Positions 16,297-23,890 of a stretch of DNA of 64,000 nt are shown in pieces. Within the stretch, counting starts at the first letter, position 1; each line of letters opens with the position of its first letter. Made by a program: the position numbers and the translations under genes. Under the pieces are notes generated by a model. The model searched no databases and was not told where the DNA came from. It saw only the letters and a program-made list of their open reading frames with translations. Source of the DNA: an uncultured Collinsella sp. (lineage in GTDB: Bacteria; Actinomycetota; Coriobacteriia; Coriobacteriales; Coriobacteriaceae); NCBI GenBank assembly GCA_902465265.1, contig CABQMF010000008.1, positions 4,286 through 68,285 on the forward strand. The letters are read 5' to 3'.

Positions 16297-17972
16297 TGAA
16301 GGAGCTTTCCGAGGTCCTGCAGGATTGGGAGGCCGTGATCGGTCTGGAGATCCATACCGAGCTCACCGCACTCGATACCAAGATGTTCTGCAATTGCAAG
16401 CTCAGCCACGATGACGATCCCAACGCCAACGTGTGCCCGGTGTGCCTGGGCCTGCCCGGCGCCCTGCCGGTGCCCAACAAGCGCGCCATCGAGAGCATCG
16501 TCAAGGCGGGTCTGGCCACCAACTGCGAGATCCAGCGCCACTCGATGTTCTACCGCAAGCACTACTTCTATCCCGATATGGCCAAGAACTTCCAGACCAC
16601 GCAGGGTCCGGTCGCCTTTGCCATGTACGGTCACTTGGATCTGGACGTGACCGGTCGCGGTGCCGCCGAGCGCCCCGACTGCGCGTTTGGCGAGGCCGAG
16701 GCCCAGAGCCTGGCGAGCGCCTCGGCCAACGCCGAGGGCCTGTCCACGTCCATGACGTCGACCATGCGCGAGGGTAACCAGCGCGCCGGTCACCTGGCCA
16801 GCTACGACGCGTCCAACCTGCAGATGCCCGAGCGTCGCGAGGACGGTTCCTACACGGTGCCCATCCGCATCTTGCGCATCCACATGGAGGAGGACGCCGC
16901 CAAGATGGTCCACGTGGGCGGCGCCGAGGGCCGCATTACCGCCGCGGCCGAGTCGCTCGTCGACTACAACCGCTGCGGCACGCCTTTGATTGAGCTCGTG
17001 ACTGAGCCCGATCTGCGCACGCCCGAGGAAGCGCGCCTGTTTATGGAAAAGCTCCGTCGCATCTTTGTGACGCTGGGCATTTCGGACTGCTCCATGGAGA
17101 AGGGTTCCATGCGCTGCGACGGCAACGTGTCGCTGCGCCGCCGCGGCGAGACCAAGCTGGGTACCAAGACCGAGCTCAAGAACCTCAACTCGTTTAAGAG
17201 CCTGCACGATGGCCTTGCCTACGAGATCTGTCGTCAGGCCGAGGTGCTCGAGGAGGGTGGCATCATCTATCAGGAGACCCGCCACTGGGAGCCCAGCCGC
17301 AAGCGCACCGTGGTTATGCGTGTGAAGGAGACGGCCGACGACTATCGCCTGTTCCCCGATCCCGACCTGGCGCCGTTCGATCTGGACGACGAGTTCATCG
17401 ACCGCTGCCGTGGCGAGATCCCCGAGCTGCCCGATGCCAAGCGCGTCCGTTTTGAGGCCGACTTTGGCATTAAGGCGGCCGATGCCGAGCAGATTGCCGG
17501 CGACCCGGAGTTTGCCGACTTCTTTGAGACCGCCGCTGCCGGTATGGCCGGCAAGGAGGCCCAGACGGTCGCAAACCTGCTGGTCAACGAGATGATCGCC
17601 TACCTTAAGGGCGCCGGCGTCTCGCTGGCCGAGTCCGGCATCGCGCCGGCTCAGGTGGCGGCGCTTGCCAAGCTGCTAGCGACCGATGCCATCAGCTCCA
17701 ACCAGGCGCACGAGGTCTTTGAGGCCATGGCCCAAACTGGCGACGACCCCAACAAGATCGTTGACGAGCGTGGTATGCGTCAGGTGAGCGATGCCGGCGC
17801 GCTGCAGCCGATTGTGGATGAGGTGCTGGCAAACTGTGCCGATCAGGCGCAGCAGTATCGTGACGGCAACCAGAAGGTCATCGGCTTTTTGGTGGGTCAG
17901 TGCATGAAGGCGAGCCGCGGCAAGGGCAACCCGAAGCTCTTCAACGAGTTGCTGAGAACGTCGCTCTCGTAA
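16296..17972 (+). CDS. gatB: Asp-tRNA(Asn)/Glu-tRNA(Gln) amidotransferase subunit B
   Basis: A 558-aa tRNA-binding and kinase subunit, somewhat longer than many GatB proteins (about 480-500). It opens with the diagnostic WEAVIGLEIHTEL and the zinc-type cysteine set (FCNCK and CPVCLG). The C-terminal YqeY-like helical tail carries GFLVGQCMKASRGKGNP. It activates the tRNA-bound carboxylate with ATP and uses ammonia from GatA. It is last in the operon; four bases after its stop begins a long hairpin element (17976-18118). Confidence 0.96.
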   Translation: MKELSEVLQDWEAVIGLEIHTELTALDTKMFCNCKLSHDDDPNANVCPVCLGLPGALPVPNKRAIESIVKAGLATNCEIQRHSMFYRKHYFYPDMAKNFQTTQGPVAFAMYGHLDLDVTGRGAAERPDCAFGEAEAQSLASASANAEGLSTSMTSTMREGNQRAGHLASYDASNLQMPERREDGSYTVPIRILRIHMEEDAAKMVHVGGAEGRITAAAESLVDYNRCGTPLIELVTEPDLRTPEEARLFMEKLRRIFVTLGISDCSMEKGSMRCDGNVSLRRRGETKLGTKTELKNLNSFKSLHDGLAYEICRQAEVLEEGGIIYQETRHWEPSRKRTVVMRVKETADDYRLFPDPDLAPFDLDDEFIDRCRGEIPELPDAKRVRFEADFGIKAADAEQIAGDPEFADFFETAAAGMAGKEAQTVANLLVNEMIAYLKGAGVSLAESGIAPAQVAALAKLLATDAISSNQAHEVFEAMAQTGDDPNKIVDERGMRQVSDAGALQPIVDEVLANCADQAQQYRDGNQKVIGFLVGQCMKASRGKGNPKLFNELLRTSLS

Positions 17973-17975
17973 GCG

Positions 17976-18118
17976 GGAACCCGGGAGCCCCGGCAGGGCG
18001 GGTGCTTCCTCAAAATTTCGAACAGTCCTGCGCAAGACGAAGGCCACATTAAGTGGCCTTCTTTGCGTGCGGAACTCATTTTGAGCAAGCACCCGCCCTG
18101 CCGGGGCTCCCGGGTTCC
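17976..18118 (+). repeat. Long 3'-flank hairpin element E1 with conserved core
   Basis: Perfect 32-bp inverted repeat: arms 17976-18007 and 18087-18118, containing CGGGAGCCCCGGCAGGGC. The 79-nt interior holds a second stem (CTCAAAAT/ATTTTGAG), ACAGTCCTG, an inner 9-bp hairpin GAAGGCCAC/GTGGCCTTC with loop ATTAA, and GTGCGGAACTC. A relative with different arms but the same core lies at 32811-32948. Both follow a gene stop and point the same way as that gene. There is no T-tract at the outer stem. Confidence 0.85.
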
Positions 18119-18257
18119 GTGACGACTCGGCCGTTCGGGTCAGGCGGGCTGAATGGAATTTGGTGAATGAGGGTGCCGATGGCGCCCTCATTTTTTTGTG
18201 GATGTGGTGCAGGGACGGTTCCTTGGTCACATTTTTTGGGTTGTAGAAAGCGAAGTT

Positions 18258-18427
18258 TAATACTTTTCCCGAGAAGTGAACGACCTTATTTGGACCCCTG
18301 TAGCATCGACACTTTTTGGACGCCGTTTCCTGCGGCTTTGCCGAGTTTTTCCTGCGGTTTTGTTGCCAAAAAATGTGGATATTTCAGGGGTCCGATTTTG
18401 CTCGTTCACTTCTCGGGAAAAGTATTA
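18258..18427. repeat. 170-bp nested inverted-repeat element D
   Basis: Perfect 26-bp outer arms (18258-18283 and 18402-18427, containing CCCGAGAAGTGAACGA) and, after 8 non-matching bases on each side, perfect 9-bp inner arms GGACCCCTG / CAGGGGTCC. The interior has a further bulged stem (CACTTTTTGG / CCAAAAAATGTG) and a direct repeat TTTCCTGCGG. Symmetry suggests a MITE-like element or a structured RNA. No ORF inside. Remaining bases between 18119 and 18548 show no gene. Confidence 0.8.
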
Positions 18428-18548
18428 GACCTCAATTCATTAGGTCGGTGGAGAGTCTTTCTTGGATGCCGGAGATGTGCGTCGCGGCGGGCGGATTGTC
18501 GGAAGTGGGCTGATCCGCGCCCTAAGATTTCCAAAAAGTTAACCTTTG

Positions 18549-18580
18549 TTGACCTCAATAGTTAGATAAACTAAACTATT
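18549..18580 (+). promoter_or_regulatory. Promoter with overlapping operator for the P-type ATPase operon
   Basis: TTGACC (18549-18554), a 17-bp spacer and TAAACT (18572-18577) form a sigma-70-like promoter. The inverted repeat AATAGTT-N10-AACTATT (18557-18580) overlaps its spacer and -10. AT-rich palindromes in this place are typical of metal-responsive repressors (DtxR/Fur-like), but the regulator is not identified. Confidence 0.6.
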
Positions 18581-18664
18581 TTCCAAAAGTGTGCTCGAGC
18601 AAACTTGTTTACTCGGGTGCTGAGGCACCGTGCCGCGTCCAATGCGGCAAAAGGGAGAAGCAAC

Positions 18665-18910
18665 ATGAAGAAGTCGACGTTTAACACCCTGCTTGTCGGT
18701 GGCGGTTTTCTGCTTGGTACGGCCGGCATCAAGCTGCTCACCAGCGCTCCGGTCAAGAATGCCTGCGTGCAGGGTATCGCGTGCGGCATGCGCATCAAGA
18801 ACGGCTACCAGGACATGGTCGAGCAGGCCAAGGCTAATGTCGACGACATGGTTGCCGAGGCGGCCTACATCACCCAGAGCGAGGCCGCTGCTGACGAGGC
18901 AGCCGAGTAA
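18665..18910 (+). CDS. Small Gly-rich membrane protein preceding the P-type ATPase (FezA-like candidate)
   Basis: An 81-aa protein; ATG 18665 with AAAAGGGAG about 8 bp upstream. It has one N-terminal hydrophobic helix rich in small residues (LLVGGGFLLGTAGIKLL, about 9-25), then an amphipathic acidic C-terminal half ending in EAAADEAAE. Known context: small proteins of this kind sit directly before P1B6-type ATPases in ferrosome (fez) clusters, where the pair builds iron-storage compartments. The assignment here rests on size, GxxxG-like helix and gene order, 18 bp before the ATPase gene. It may be a DUF6110-type protein. Confidence 0.6.
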   Translation: MKKSTFNTLLVGGGFLLGTAGIKLLTSAPVKNACVQGIACGMRIKNGYQDMVEQAKANVDDMVAEAAYITQSEAAADEAAE

Positions 18911-18928
18911 CGCTCCCAGGCACAAACT

Positions 18929-21004
18929 ATGAGATTCTCGATTATTAGCGAGATCCCCGGCAGGACCCGTCTTCAATTGGCGGGTCCTGTGCCAGAGAGC
19001 GATCTCGATGCACTTCTTAAGCTCAGCGGCGATATCGACGGCGTGCACAAGGTGCGCGTTTATGGCCGTATTGGCCAGATGGCGCTCGAATATGACGAGC
19101 AGTGTCGTGCGGGCGTGCTCGACGCCTTGGGTGCGCTCGATGCCCAGGCCATTGCCGACGCAAAGACGGGTTACGTGATGCAGCTTGAGCCACGCAAGCA
19201 CAAGCTCGTCATGGATCTTGCCACACTTATCGGCGCCCACTACGCGCGCCGCTGGTTCCTGCCTACGCCGCTGCGTGCCATCTTTGTCGTGGCCGGTTAC
19301 ATGGCCTTTTTGCGCGCCGCCCTCCGTGAGCTTGCACAGCCGCGCCTGACCGTCCCCGTGCTCGACGCCTCGGCCATCGGCATCTCGTTCGTCAAGCGCG
19401 ACGTCGACACCGCGGGCCAGACAATGTTCCTGCTCAACGTGGGCGAGCTGCTCGAGGACTACACGCGCGCCATGAGCGAAAACGAGCTCATCAACTCGCT
19501 GCTTGATGTGCCCGACAAGGCGCAAAAGGTCGTCGGCGACACCGAGGTAAGCGTTGCCGCGACCGAGCTTGAGCCCGGCGACTTGGTCGCCGTTCGCACC
19601 GGCATGTCCATCTGCATCGACGGCGTGGTCGAGCAGGGAAGCGCCATGGTTAACCAGGCGACCCTGACCGGCGAGCCGCTTGCCGTCGAGCGCAGCGCGG
19701 GCGACGATGTATTCGCCGGCACCGTCGTGGAAGACGGCAGTATCTTGGTGCGTGTGCGCGCCAACACGGCTCAGACCAAGCTCCGCTCGATCGTCTCGCT
19801 CGTGCAGGCGGCCGACTTGCTCAAGTCCGAGGGCCAGTCGCACATGGAAGACCTCGCCAACAAGATCGTCCCGTGGAACTTCCTGCTCGCGGGCCTGGTT
19901 GCGCTTACCACCCGCAGCCTCATCAAGACCTCAGCGGCGCTGATGGTCGACTACTCGTGCGCACTTAAGCTCACGGGTTCGGTCGCCGTCATGACCGCCA
20001 TGAGCGATGCCGCCAAGATGGGCGTGATGGTCAAGGGCGCCAAGTACTTTGAGTCGTTTGCCAAGGCCGATACCATCGTGTTTGATAAGACCGGCACGCT
20101 CACCGAGGCGCAGCCGCGTCTTGCCTGCGTGCTCACCACCGATGGCTGGAGCGAGGACGAGATTCTGCGCCTTTCCGCTTGCTTGGAGGAGCATTTCCCG
20201 CATCCGGTGGCACGCGCCGTGGTCAATGCGGCACGCGAGCGCGAGCTCGAGCACCGCGAGCGCCATGCCGCCGTCGAGTACATCGTGGCGCACGGCATCG
20301 CTTCGTCCATTGAAGGGCGTCGCGCCATCATCGGTTCCGCACACTTTGTATTTGAGGACGAGGGTGCGCAGCTCGAGTCCGACATTAAGGAGCAAATCGA
20401 GTTCCAGATGCAGGGCTTGTCGCCGCTGTATCTGGCGGTCGACGGCACGGTTGTGGGCGTGCTCGGCATCGAGGATCCGCTCAAGCCCGGGGTCCGCGAG
20501 GCCATCGCCGACCTGCATGCGCTGGGCGTCAAGCATGTCGTTATGCTCACGGGCGACTCCGAGCGCACAGCCGAGCGCATTGCGCGAGAGGCGGGGGTCG
20601 ACGAGTTTAAGGCCGAGCTGCTGCCCGAGGACAAGTACGCCTATGTGGAGCGAATTAAGAGCGAGGGGCGCCACGTTGCCATGGTGGGCGACGGCGTCAA
20701 CGATTCGCCGGCGCTCGGTTTGGCCGACGTGGGCCTGGCGATGGGTGGCGGAAGCGACATCGCCAAGGAGGTCGCCGACATCATCCTGACCGATACGGAT
20801 CTCGCTGCGATCGTGCGCCTGCGCCGCATGAGCCAGGGCCTCGTTGATCGTCTGACGAGCTCCTACTCTAAGGTGATGCTCACCAACTCAGCGCTCCTGG
20901 CGCTGGGCATTACCGGCGCGATTACCCCGCAGGCGTCGTCGCTGTTGCACAACGGCTCGACGATTGCGTACAGCTTGGACAACGCGAAAGCGTATCTGCG
21001 TTAG
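18929..21004 (+). CDS. P1B-type metal-transporting ATPase with SCA motif (FezB-like candidate)
   Basis: A 691-aa membrane ATPase with all P-type motifs: TGEP (247-250), phosphorylated Asp in DKTGT (D386), HP in PHPVAR, and GDGVNDSPAL. The N-terminus has an HMA-like fold start (IPGRTRLQL) but no CxxC metal site. The ion-channel helix reads DYSCALKL (341-348), replacing the CPC of Cu/Zn/Cd pumps. SC-A type motifs are seen in a divergent P1B subgroup that includes ferrosome FezB proteins; that link is from memory of the family and needs a search. The upstream small protein and operator support an iron-responsive operon. The gene ends at a strong terminator (21024). Confidence 0.85.
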   Translation: MRFSIISEIPGRTRLQLAGPVPESDLDALLKLSGDIDGVHKVRVYGRIGQMALEYDEQCRAGVLDALGALDAQAIADAKTGYVMQLEPRKHKLVMDLATLIGAHYARRWFLPTPLRAIFVVAGYMAFLRAALRELAQPRLTVPVLDASAIGISFVKRDVDTAGQTMFLLNVGELLEDYTRAMSENELINSLLDVPDKAQKVVGDTEVSVAATELEPGDLVAVRTGMSICIDGVVEQGSAMVNQATLTGEPLAVERSAGDDVFAGTVVEDGSILVRVRANTAQTKLRSIVSLVQAADLLKSEGQSHMEDLANKIVPWNFLLAGLVALTTRSLIKTSAALMVDYSCALKLTGSVAVMTAMSDAAKMGVMVKGAKYFESFAKADTIVFDKTGTLTEAQPRLACVLTTDGWSEDEILRLSACLEEHFPHPVARAVVNAARERELEHRERHAAVEYIVAHGIASSIEGRRAIIGSAHFVFEDEGAQLESDIKEQIEFQMQGLSPLYLAVDGTVVGVLGIEDPLKPGVREAIADLHALGVKHVVMLTGDSERTAERIAREAGVDEFKAELLPEDKYAYVERIKSEGRHVAMVGDGVNDSPALGLADVGLAMGGGSDIAKEVADIILTDTDLAAIVRLRRMSQGLVDRLTSSYSKVMLTNSALLALGITGAITPQASSLLHNGSTIAYSLDNAKAYLR

Positions 21005-21023
21005 GGTTTTCGATTGAGCTTAT

Positions 21024-21070
21024 GGCCTGCACCCGGGTGGTACCGCAGCCGCCAGGGTGCAGGCCTTTTT
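21024..21070 (+). terminator. Terminator of the P-type ATPase operon
   Basis: Perfect 11-bp stem GGCCTGCACCC / GGGTGCAGGCC and TTTTT. The loop contains GGGTGGTACCGC, which matches the T-box core by chance or ancestry; no T-box leader is present. Confidence 0.88.
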
Positions 21071-21503
21071 AGGCAAGTGCAGCTTTGATGGCCGGGGCTT
21101 CGGTGAGCTGCTCGGCTGCCTTTTCGTCTGAGCTGTTGAGTGCTGCCAGACTGCGGTAGACCCACTCGTTGACCCGGGTGTTCTTGACGCCTGCGGTCTG
21201 CATAAGGGCGCCTACCTCGCGGATTGCTGCGAACAGATCGGCTTTGGGACCCGCGAGCTCGACCTCGATGCCGTGGTAGGCGGCCACGCCGCGGTTCTCA
21301 CTCACGTGGTCGATAAAGCCCTCGACGGTCTCAAGCTGCTGGGCGAGAGCCGCATCATCGTCAGCGTCCAGCGCGACGAGTGCGTTCGATACCGTGAGTG
21401 CGGGATGTCCGCAGGGGACAAAGCCCTCGATGACGTCCATAGCTTCGGTAATGGTTGAGCCCAGGCCTGCGAGTGCATTGACGAGTTGCTGCTTGGTATC
21501 CAT
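21069..21503 (-). CDS. Conserved-looking helical protein of unknown function
   Basis: A 144-aa acidic, mostly alpha-helical soluble protein, convergent with the ATPase gene; its stop overlaps the ATPase terminator. ATG at 21503 has GAAAGGAC upstream on the minus strand. No signal peptide, TM or catalytic motif is visible. Two similar helical halves are suggested (EAMDVIEGF and AAIREVGALM). It is probably a real gene, given the RBS and codon bias, but I do not recognise the family. Confidence 0.65.
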   Translation of the reverse strand: MDTKQQLVNALAGLGSTITEAMDVIEGFVPCGHPALTVSNALVALDADDDAALAQQLETVEGFIDHVSENRGVAAYHGIEVELAGPKADLFAAIREVGALMQTAGVKNTRVNEWVYRSLAALNSSDEKAAEQLTEAPAIKAALA

Positions 21504-21740
21504 AACGGTCCTTTCGACGGGTCAGTTGTGCTTGGCGAAAATATACGTGACGAGATCGGTAGCAAAAGTGCGAAGTGCAGCGCACATTGGGGTCTTCACA
21601 GCTCGTGCATAGAACAGCTGTCCGCTTTCAGAACGTGGTAAGATAACACTCCACAAGCGGGGCTCGCCCCGTATGTTCCTTGAAAAGTCGACGGGTGTTG
21701 GGTGCTCGTGCTCAATCCCATCCAGACTTTCCCGACATTC

Positions 21741-22104
21741 GGGGGCGACTGGTTTCGACACGATAGCTCTGAGAGAGGAAGCAAGCCGAGGTCTCCTCGC
21801 CTCGTTAAACAGGGGTACCGTCAAATTGAATTGACAACAACTCTTCTTTTGAGCCTATGGCTCTCGCTGCTTAGTTTATAGCGGCGCGTCAACCCGGTGA
21901 TTTCCCCGACACCGGCGCGACGTCATTTTAGGGGAATGCTCCTGCGCACGTAATCGGTATGGCGCAGGCTAAGACCGAACCGGTTAGGACGCCGCGAGCG
22001 TGTCGCTGCGCGCAAAGCGTCCGAGATAAAACCAGCGACTGAGCTTGGAGATGCCAATCAGGGGGCTTTCGTGGACCGGAGTTCGATTCTCCGCGCCTCC
22101 ACCA
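21741..22104 (+). ncRNA. ssrA: Transfer-messenger RNA
   Basis: The tRNA-like ends are clear: 5' GGGGGCG pairs with CGCCTCC before ACCA (22101-22104), the early segment reads GACTGGTTTCGACA, and the T-arm is GAGTTCGATTCTCC. A tag frame ends ...ALAA then TAG (22872 position relative to the window: 21872-21874). Read back to the nearest in-frame stop, it gives IDNNSSFEPMALAA, so the tag is probably DNNSSFEPMALAA with resume codon GAC at 21833; the resume codon is inferred. It rescues stalled ribosomes with SmpB. The gene encodes its own CCA and is followed by a terminator. Confidence 0.95.
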
Positions 22105-22112
22105 TAAGTAAC

Positions 22113-22147
22113 AGGCAGGTAGATACTTATATCTACCTGCCTTTTTA
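22113..22147 (+). terminator. tmRNA terminator
   Basis: Stem AGGCAGGTAGATA / TATCTACCTGCCT with a short loop, then TTTTTATTT; 8 bp after the tmRNA 3' end. Confidence 0.92.
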
Positions 22148-22155
22148 TTTCTTGT

Positions 22156-22218
22156 CCGTACCGCGGAGAATCGAACTCTATGCAGGGCGCGGGCGTAAAG
22201 AAAACGCGTGAGCGTTTT
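22156..22218 (+). repeat. Anti-T-arm element, copy 1 (downstream of tmRNA)
   Basis: CGCGGAGAATCGAACTC (22162-22178) is the exact 17-nt complement of the tmRNA T-arm region. It is followed by CAGGGCGCGGGCG and a hairpin AAAACGC-GTGA-GCGTTTT (22201-22218) with a GNRA loop. Bases 22156-22196 recur at 22368-22408 with one mismatch. A related element in the same relative orientation follows tRNA-Glu. Confidence 0.75.
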
Positions 22219-22367
22219 TAGCCCGCGGGCGAGGACGCCGGCAGGCGGCCGAAGCCGGTGCGGATTTGCGAAGCAAATACGCGGATTCTCCGCGCAATGC
22301 CCCAGCCCAATATAGATGCGATGCCGATCGGGCGTCTTGCCCCGGTCTCGCCCCATCAACGGATCCA

Positions 22368-22408
22368 CCGTACCGCGGAGAATCGAACTCTGTGCAGGGC
22401 GCGGGCGT
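22368..22408 (+). repeat. Anti-T-arm element, copy 2
   Basis: A 41-bp direct copy of 22156-22196 with a single A/G difference. The following hairpin is degenerate (CAAACGCTACGGC). It leads directly into the 62-bp repeat array. Confidence 0.75.
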
Positions 22409-22435
22409 TAAGCAAACGCTACGGCAACGCAGGGT

Positions 22436-22722
22436 GGGACGCGCTTTCCCAATGGCGGCCCAGGCGGAAAGCACGTCCCGGAATCCGCATTCAGACTGGG
22501 ACGTAGTTTCCGGATGGTGCCTCAAGCGGAAACTACGACCCGGAATCGAGCCGTAGAGTGGGACATGCTTTCCCAATGGCAGCTCAAGCGGAAAGTACAT
22601 CCCGGAATCCTCATTCGGAATGGGATGCAGTTTCCAAATGAATGGCTAGCGGAAAATTCATCACAGAATCGCCCCTCAGACTGGGACGCGCTTTCCCGGC
22701 GGCAACTCATGCTCTGGGGTTG
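22436..22722. repeat. 62-bp tandem array of hairpin units, 4.5 copies
   Basis: Units start with GGGAC/GGGAT at 22436, 22498, 22560, 22622 and 22683 (periods 62, 62, 62, 61). Each of the first four folds as an imperfect 14-bp stem, for example GGGACGTAGTTTCC with GGAAACTACGACCC. Units 1, 3 and 5 carry CTTTCC and units 2 and 4 carry GTTTCC, with matching changes in the opposite arm. The period is not a multiple of 3, so it is not coding. The 22105-22817 gap otherwise holds only the anti-T-arm copies. Confidence 0.85.
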
Positions 22723-22817
22723 GTTGACCGCCACGCCCTTCTCAACTCCAAAACCTATGCGCCCTCCATTCCAAAACTGGGTAGAAGAAAGCCAAAACGC
22801 AATCGCAGGAGGTCAAC

Positions 22818-23696
22818 ATGACTGCAGAAGATAAAGCAAAGAACGCCGGCAAGGTCGCGCTCGTCCTGGAGGGCGGTAGTTTTCGTGGACAGTTCACCGC
22901 GGGCGTGCTCGATGTTCTCATGGAGGCTGGCGTCGAGATTCCGGCTGTCTACGGTGTATCGGCCGGCGCTCTCAACGGCGTGAACTACAAGTCGCACCAG
23001 ATCGGCCGTGCCAACCGCATCAACCTGGCTTTCTGCAATGACAACCGCTTCATGGGCGCCGCATCGTTTGCGTCCACGGGCTCTATTGTGGGTTACGACT
23101 TTATCTTCAACGATGTCCAGGACCGCCTAGATCCCTTTGACAACGAGACGTTCGACGCAAGCCCCATCGAGATGTACGCCGTCGCGACGGACATGCTCTT
23201 TGGAACCGCCACGTACCTGCCGGTCAAAAGCGCCGTACTTGACCTCGACGCTGTTCGCGCCTCGACGTCGCTGCCGCTGGTGACGCCGCCGGTCGAGATT
23301 GACGGGCACAAATACGTCGACGGCGGCGTAGCCGATTCGGTCCCCATCGAGCATGTGCTCGAGGAGGCGGGCTTTGACCGTGCAGTCGTCATCGTCACGC
23401 AGGACCGCTCGTACGAGAAAAAGCCTTACGAGTTTATGCCTGCCGCGCGCGCCCGCTATGCCGACTACCCCTATCTGCTCGAGGCTATCGAGACGCGCCA
23501 CGACCGTTACAACATCCAGCGCATGCACCTGTGGAAGTATGAGCGCGAGGGCCGTGCGCTGGTCGTTGCTCCGCAAAAGCCGGTCGAGGTCGGCCATGTC
23601 GAGCACGATTCGGCAAAGCTTTTGGACCTGTATATCCAGGGCCGTCAGGAGGCAAAGCGCCTGCTCGCGGAAATCCAAGAGTTCGTTGAGCGCTAG
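22818..23696 (+). CDS. Patatin-like phospholipase
   Basis: A 292-aa protein; ATG 22818 with AGGAGGT at good spacing. The patatin dyad is present: oxyanion loop EGGSFRGQFTAGVLD, nucleophile elbow GVSAG (Ser near residue 48) and DGG (near residue 173). It resembles the bacterial YjjU-like patatin group, which is predicted to hydrolyse lipid acyl esters. There is no signal peptide, so it is probably cytosolic or membrane-peripheral. It looks monocistronic. Confidence 0.88.
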   Translation: MTAEDKAKNAGKVALVLEGGSFRGQFTAGVLDVLMEAGVEIPAVYGVSAGALNGVNYKSHQIGRANRINLAFCNDNRFMGAASFASTGSIVGYDFIFNDVQDRLDPFDNETFDASPIEMYAVATDMLFGTATYLPVKSAVLDLDAVRASTSLPLVTPPVEIDGHKYVDGGVADSVPIEHVLEEAGFDRAVVIVTQDRSYEKKPYEFMPAARARYADYPYLLEAIETRHDRYNIQRMHLWKYEREGRALVVAPQKPVEVGHVEHDSAKLLDLYIQGRQEAKRLLAEIQEFVER

Positions 23697-23796
23697 CGAC
23701 GGCGAACCCTCAAAAAATGACAACAGCTAAAGAGCTGGAAAAATTATGGCTCGTGGATGACATGTGCAGAAACTCTGGTCGGAGCCAAAATACCTG

Positions 23797-23824
23797 TTGA
23801 CTCGTACGGCGAGCGGGGTAATAT
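23797..23824 (+). promoter_or_regulatory. Promoter of rplM-rpsI
   Basis: TTGACT, 16-bp spacer, TAATAT; about 70 bp upstream of the rplM start, leaving room for a short leader. Confidence 0.7.
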
Positions 23825-23890
23825 GGACGGGTTACTTGCAGAGCCCCGTGAATCTCTGTAACAACACGTACTGTACATGGAGGAGTCTAA

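Noticed and set aside
17976..18118. Simple terminator of gatCAB
   Set aside because: The 32-bp stem and conserved interior have no T-tract and are far larger than an intrinsic terminator; only the inner hairpin could act in termination.
21034..21045. T-box core GGGTGGTACCGC at the end of the P-type ATPase gene
   Set aside because: It lies inside the loop of an ordinary terminator, with no stem I or specifier region and no downstream plus-strand gene.
22436..22722. CRISPR array
   Set aside because: Units are contiguous 62-bp hairpins without unique spacers, and no cas genes are present.
22266..22834. Open frames of about 100 codons across the 62-bp repeat array
   Set aside because: The repeat period is not a multiple of three, the frames start without RBS, and the peptide simply translates the hairpin repeats in shifting frames.
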